Assembly: GCA_947644185.1 (NCBI GenBank)
Contig: CANRZC010000107.1
Location: 1-7,656 of the forward strand
Direction: 5' to 3'
Length of the DNA stretch: 7,656 bases
Source: an uncultured Acetatifactor sp.
Lineage (GTDB): Bacteria; Bacillota; Clostridia; Lachnospirales; Lachnospiraceae
The translations under genes and the position numbers were made by a program. Position 1 is the stretch's first letter. The number at the start of each line of letters is the position of its first letter. Shown in pieces: positions 4,862 through 7,656 of the stretch. The notes under the pieces were generated by a model. That model saw nothing but the letters and a program-made list of their open reading frames with translations. It was not told the origin of the DNA and did no database searches.

Positions 4862-7450
4862 TCAGTCTGGTATCCTGCAGAGCAGGAAAGTGACCTTTCC
4901 ATCCTCCTTCATGGAGAGCTCTACTATAATCTCCCCTGCCCCCTTCCGGCGCACATAGGCCAGAAGCCTTCCCCGAAAGGTAGAGCGGCTGCCTTCCTTG
5001 TAGGGTGTCACATCTGCCAGATTGCCATTTTCCAATCCGGCCAGCACTCCTGCTCCTTTGATCTCCACGGAAACCCTCCGCTCCTGCCAACTCACAGGAT
5101 TCCCTTTGCTGTCCTGAAGGCCGATCTCCAGCTGATACAAATAGCCTGTTTCCCCGGAAGCCTGCTCAAAGCTTTTCCCTGTCAGCACATCCGGCTGCTG
5201 CCAGATCTGACAGACAAGCCCTGCGGCCTGGCCCACTGTGGACAGACTGCACCTGGCCACAGGCCCTTGCTCATTTTCCATGGAAGCTGCCACCCCAGCT
5301 GTGTCTATCCCAGGCACTCCATATCCCTCTGCAATCAAGGTGCCAGACGTAAATCGGATCCGGAAGCAGTAGGCCCCATCTCCATTATAGCCCTCCAATG
5401 TGCCAAAGTCTTGACTACCGTTTTGTGGACTTTTGTTTTCCTTCTGCTCCTGGGCATCAGGCGCTAGCTCAGGCCTTTCGGCCTCCAGCCGCAGCCTGAC
5501 TTTTGGCAGATTGGAGTATACTTTCACCAGGATTTCTTCTCCCTGTTCATAATTCCAATGGCACTCCATGGGCCGCCAGTCCTCAGGCCCCTCTGAAACC
5601 CGCCTTGTGGCAATGGAGATCACAGGCTCTTCGCACCAGAAGGATTTCCTTCGATAAAATTCCGGCTTTCTCTCCCCAGCACAGGTCAGGATACCTGCAA
5701 ATGAGCCTCGAACCGGCCATCCTCTGGCCTCTCCCAGATAATCAATGCCAGTCCAGAGAAACTGTCCGCTGATGTAGGGATTGTCCCGCACTGCAAGCCA
5801 TGCCCTGTAGCTATGTCCATTTTCGCTGCCCAGGAAGGGCTTCTCTGGAAATCTATTGTGATCTGCCTCATACAAATGCTCTTTATAATTGTATCCCACC
5901 ACATCCAGCCCCTGGAACAAGCCTGTCTCTGCAGACAGCTCTGGAAACGCAGCGGCCAATGTCACCGGTCTGGTCCTGTCCTCCTGTCTCACTTCCTCCT
6001 CCAGCTGCGCTGCAATGGCCACCAAGCGTACTGCATTGGGCTTATTCCTATCGTATTGCCGCTCCGCTGCCGGCTTGTTTGCATCATTGTTTCCTGTCAT
6101 GGAGGCAAAGGAGGCATGGCAATAGGGATCATTGGGATAGTCGATTTCATTGCCAATGCTCCACAGAATCACACTTGGATGATTTCGATCTCTGCGCACC
6201 ATGGCCTGTAAGTCTGCCTTGTGCCACTGGGGAAACTCCTCAAAGTATCCCTCATGTACCGGCGGATACACATTATGCCCGGTGGACCACTTGTTCTTTG
6301 CGTTTTCCCACTCGTCAAAGGCTTCGTCCATCACAAAAAAGCCCATTCTGTCGCAGAGCTCATAGAGCTCTGGCATGTGGGGATTATGGCTGCATCGTAT
6401 GGCATTACAGCCACCTTCCTTTAGCACTGCCAGTCGCCTCTGCCAGACCTCTGGCTCCATAGCTGCCCCCAGGGCACCGCCGTCGTGATGCACACAGACT
6501 CCCTTCAGCTTAGTCTCTCTCCCATTTAGGGAAAAGCCTTTCTGGGCATCAAATTCAATGTGGCGGATGCCCACCGGAGTCTCATCCACCAGGTAATAGG
6601 TCAAATCGTCTCCACTTTCCAGAGCATACCAGGTGCGCATAAGGTACAGATAGGGATGCTCCGGCGCCCACAGCCTGGCATTCTCTATGGCACCTGTCAG
6701 AGTACATGTTCCTCCTACAGCTGTCTGCCCCTCCAGCGTCAGCAGAGCTTCCTCGTCCTCCCCCTGGAATACTGTGCGGATATGTACTGTGGTGTCCTGG
6801 GCCCCGCTCCAGTCCTTTGCAGCTTCCGTCCAATGCTTTACTGCAATCTGGGCTGTGCCTGTACTGCCGCTCTCATCTGCCTCCACTGCTTCCGCGGAAA
6901 AGAACACCCCGTATTCTGCAGGATGTACTGGCTCCTCCACCACCACAGTTACTTTTCTTGTAATGCCGCTGCCTGTAAACCACCTGGAATCTGCCAAATC
7001 TGTATGTACTACCTTCACACAGAGCACATTCTCCTCTTCGCCAAAGGCCGCTGCATGTGTGATGTCGTAGGAAAAGGTACTGTAGCCATAGGGCCTGCGT
7101 CCCAGGTAATAGCTGTTGCACCAAACCTGGCTGTTTTTATAGACGCCGTCAAAGATCACCCTGACAGCTTTCCCACGGTATGCGTCCGGCAGCTTAAAAT
7201 GTACTCTGTACCAGCCGATGCCACCAGCCAGATACCCTGTGCCGCTGGAATATTTCTGCGAAAAGGGCAACTCCACAGACCAGTCATGGGGAACGGTTAC
7301 ACTGGTCCAAAGGCTATCGTCAAATCCCTTGTACCAGGCCCCTGCTGCACTGCTGCGGGGATACCCCTCATCTCCCCCAGGCGTATAATCCCCAGGCTCC
7401 TCCAAGTGAAACCGCCAATTCTCCCTTAGTATAATCTGTTCTCTGTCCAT
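4862..7450 (-). CDS. Glycoside hydrolase family 2, beta-galactosidase type
   Basis: An 862-aa retaining exo-glycosidase. Order: N-terminal jelly-roll sugar-binding domain (about 10-170; W.VTVPHDW and GGIGWYR are typical), Ig-like domain (about 175-295), TIM barrel (about 300-605), a DUF4982-like Ig domain (about 608-710) and a C-terminal GH2_C5-like domain (about 760-855, VEIKGAGVLAGLENG...TPYKEG.R..FRGR). The acid/base Glu435 is in WSIGNEIDYP and the nucleophile Glu543 in FLGSENGHS; HNPHMPELYELCDRMGF (355-371) is another family block. No signal peptide, so it acts in the cytosol on imported sugar. The beta-glucuronidase N-x-K signature is not evident. Beta-galactosidase is the default guess; other beta-glycosidase activities are possible. 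A charged insert (about 664-680, DAQEQKENKSPQNG) interrupts the DUF4982-like region. The start at ATG 7450 has GGAGGT at 4 bases; an in-frame ATG at 7633 lies upstream of the promoter and is excluded. Confidence 0.93.
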   Translation of the reverse strand: MDREQIILRENWRFHLEEPGDYTPGGDEGYPRSSAAGAWYKGFDDSLWTSVTVPHDWSVELPFSQKYSSGTGYLAGGIGWYRVHFKLPDAYRGKAVRVIFDGVYKNSQVWCNSYYLGRRPYGYSTFSYDITHAAAFGEEENVLCVKVVHTDLADSRWFTGSGITRKVTVVVEEPVHPAEYGVFFSAEAVEADESGSTGTAQIAVKHWTEAAKDWSGAQDTTVHIRTVFQGEDEEALLTLEGQTAVGGTCTLTGAIENARLWAPEHPYLYLMRTWYALESGDDLTYYLVDETPVGIRHIEFDAQKGFSLNGRETKLKGVCVHHDGGALGAAMEPEVWQRRLAVLKEGGCNAIRCSHNPHMPELYELCDRMGFFVMDEAFDEWENAKNKWSTGHNVYPPVHEGYFEEFPQWHKADLQAMVRRDRNHPSVILWSIGNEIDYPNDPYCHASFASMTGNNDANKPAAERQYDRNKPNAVRLVAIAAQLEEEVRQEDRTRPVTLAAAFPELSAETGLFQGLDVVGYNYKEHLYEADHNRFPEKPFLGSENGHSYRAWLAVRDNPYISGQFLWTGIDYLGEARGWPVRGSFAGILTCAGERKPEFYRRKSFWCEEPVISIATRRVSEGPEDWRPMECHWNYEQGEEILVKVYSNLPKVRLRLEAERPELAPDAQEQKENKSPQNGSQDFGTLEGYNGDGAYCFRIRFTSGTLIAEGYGVPGIDTAGVAASMENEQGPVARCSLSTVGQAAGLVCQIWQQPDVLTGKSFEQASGETGYLYQLEIGLQDSKGNPVSWQERRVSVEIKGAGVLAGLENGNLADVTPYKEGSRSTFRGRLLAYVRRKGAGEIIVELSMKEDGKVTFLLCRIPD

Positions 7451-7454
7451 ACTG

Positions 7455-7460
7455 ACCTCC
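7455..7460 (-). promoter_or_regulatory. Ribosome binding site of the GH2 gene
   Basis: GGAGGT on the minus strand, 4 bases before ATG 7450. With the promoter at 7545-7573 it fixes the start and rules out the longer 923-codon frame. Confidence 0.85.
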
Positions 7461-7524
7461 GTTCTGCCCTTTTGTGGCATTCCCAATTTCCCTGTTGTTT
7501 TTAGCTGTCTGTGTGTCTCTTGTT

Positions 7525-7538
7525 TGAAACCGATTTCT
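7525..7538. promoter_or_regulatory. cre / LacI-family-like operator at the GH2 promoter
   Basis: TGAAACCGATTTCT has the cre layout TGAAA-N-CG-N-TTTC and differs from the consensus TGWAANCGNTNWCA only at the last base. It covers the predicted transcription start, 6 bases downstream of the -10. It shares GAAA-N-CG-N-TTTC with the site at the permease promoter, in the same position relative to the promoter. Binding by CcpA or by a pathway-specific LacI repressor cannot be told apart from sequence. Confidence 0.6.
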
Positions 7539-7544
7539 TTTTTC

Positions 7545-7573
7545 ATCATACGGGATTCCCAGGAGCCTGTCAA
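7545..7573 (-). promoter_or_regulatory. Sigma-A promoter of the GH2 gene
   Basis: On the minus strand, TTGACA (7568-7573, perfect -35) and TATGAT (7545-7550, one mismatch) are separated by 17 bases. The predicted start near 7538 gives an 88-base leader. Such a strong core promoter suggests control by a repressor, consistent with the operator directly downstream. Confidence 0.85.
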
Positions 7574-7615
7574 GGTCAGCCCCACAAGTTTCATCTGTTC
7601 TGACCCAGATATTTC

Positions 7616-7644
7616 TTGACGCCAGGAAAGCAATTGTATATAAT
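7616..7644 (+). promoter_or_regulatory. Divergent rightward promoter at the window edge
   Basis: On the plus strand, TTGACG (7616-7621) and a perfect TATAAT (7639-7644) are separated by 17 bases. It points out of the window, about 110 bases from the GH2 start site and divergent to it. The downstream gene is not in the window; a regulator or another sugar gene would be a usual neighbour. Confidence 0.7.
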
Positions 7645-7655
7645 TTTGTACAAAA
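7644..7655. repeat. 12-bp perfect palindrome at the start of the rightward transcript
   Basis: TTTTGTACAAAA overlaps the last base of the -10 box and the predicted start of the rightward promoter, so it may be an operator. The half-site TTTTGTAC also occurs at 351-358, in the inverted repeat upstream of the permease. The motif is AT-rich, so chance is possible. Confidence 0.4.
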
Positions 7656-7656
7656 G

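Noticed and set aside
5800..6462. 220-codon plus-strand open frame within the GH2 gene
   Set aside because: Antisense shadow over the catalytic TIM barrel, with no promoter or ribosome binding site seen.
6560..7429. 289-codon open frame on the plus strand inside the GH2 gene
   Set aside because: Antisense to a clear GH2 gene; the translation is Cys/Pro/His-rich with no domain, typical of the mirror frame of a GC-rich gene.
7451..7633. N-terminal extension of the GH2 gene to ATG 7633 (923 aa)
   Set aside because: It would begin upstream of the gene's own promoter (7545-7573), its sequence is not GH2-like, and ATG 7450 has a strong GGAGGT.
1..7656. CRISPR array, tRNA/rRNA, insertion sequence or phage attachment site
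   Set aside because: Read-through on both strands showed no regular repeat-spacer pattern, no cloverleaf, no transposase or integrase and no flanking direct repeats.

Overview
The window looks like chromosome from a gut Firmicute of the Lachnospiraceae type (Blautia / Clostridium-like). The pointers are the mix of families (LplB-type sugar ABC permease, GH2 glycosidase without signal peptide, two-ATPase ABC-F protein, IbrA/IbrB pair), the strong GGAGG-type ribosome binding sites and the consensus sigma-A promoters. This assignment is inference from style, not from a marker gene. All five protein genes read leftward (minus strand).

From right to left: a promoter at the right edge fires rightward to a gene outside the window. 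A divergent sigma-A promoter with a cre/LacI-like operator at its start site drives an 862-aa GH2 beta-galactosidase-type enzyme (4862-7450). Then comes a 431-bp gap that is really a regulatory leader: a 17-bp-spaced promoter, a 27-codon upstream ORF, a 5-codon mini-ORF whose stop codon lies in the loop of an intrinsic terminator, and then the ABC-F ATPase gene (2445-4430). The ABC-F gene is followed after 57 bp by ibrA (PAPS-reductase-like PP-loop protein, TTG start), and ibrB (ParB-like protein) starts on the base after the ibrA stop codon. A very long GC-rich hairpin (417-476) ends this transcript. The leftmost 0.4 kb is AT-rich. It holds an extended -10 promoter, a second cre/LacI-like operator at the same relative position as the first, and the first 65 codons of a sugar ABC transporter permease that runs off the left edge.

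How the parts may work together: the two outer sugar genes (permease and GH2) carry similar operators just downstream of their promoters, so they may answer to one LacI-family regulator or CcpA and form an uptake-and-hydrolysis set for an oligosaccharide. Between them lies a separate ABC-F / ibrA / ibrB unit that appears to be controlled by transcription attenuation, as is known for several antibiotic-responsive ABC-F genes. The pairing of a translation-type ABC-F with IbrAB behind one attenuator is the most unusual feature of the window. No tRNA, rRNA, CRISPR array, insertion sequence or integrase was seen.
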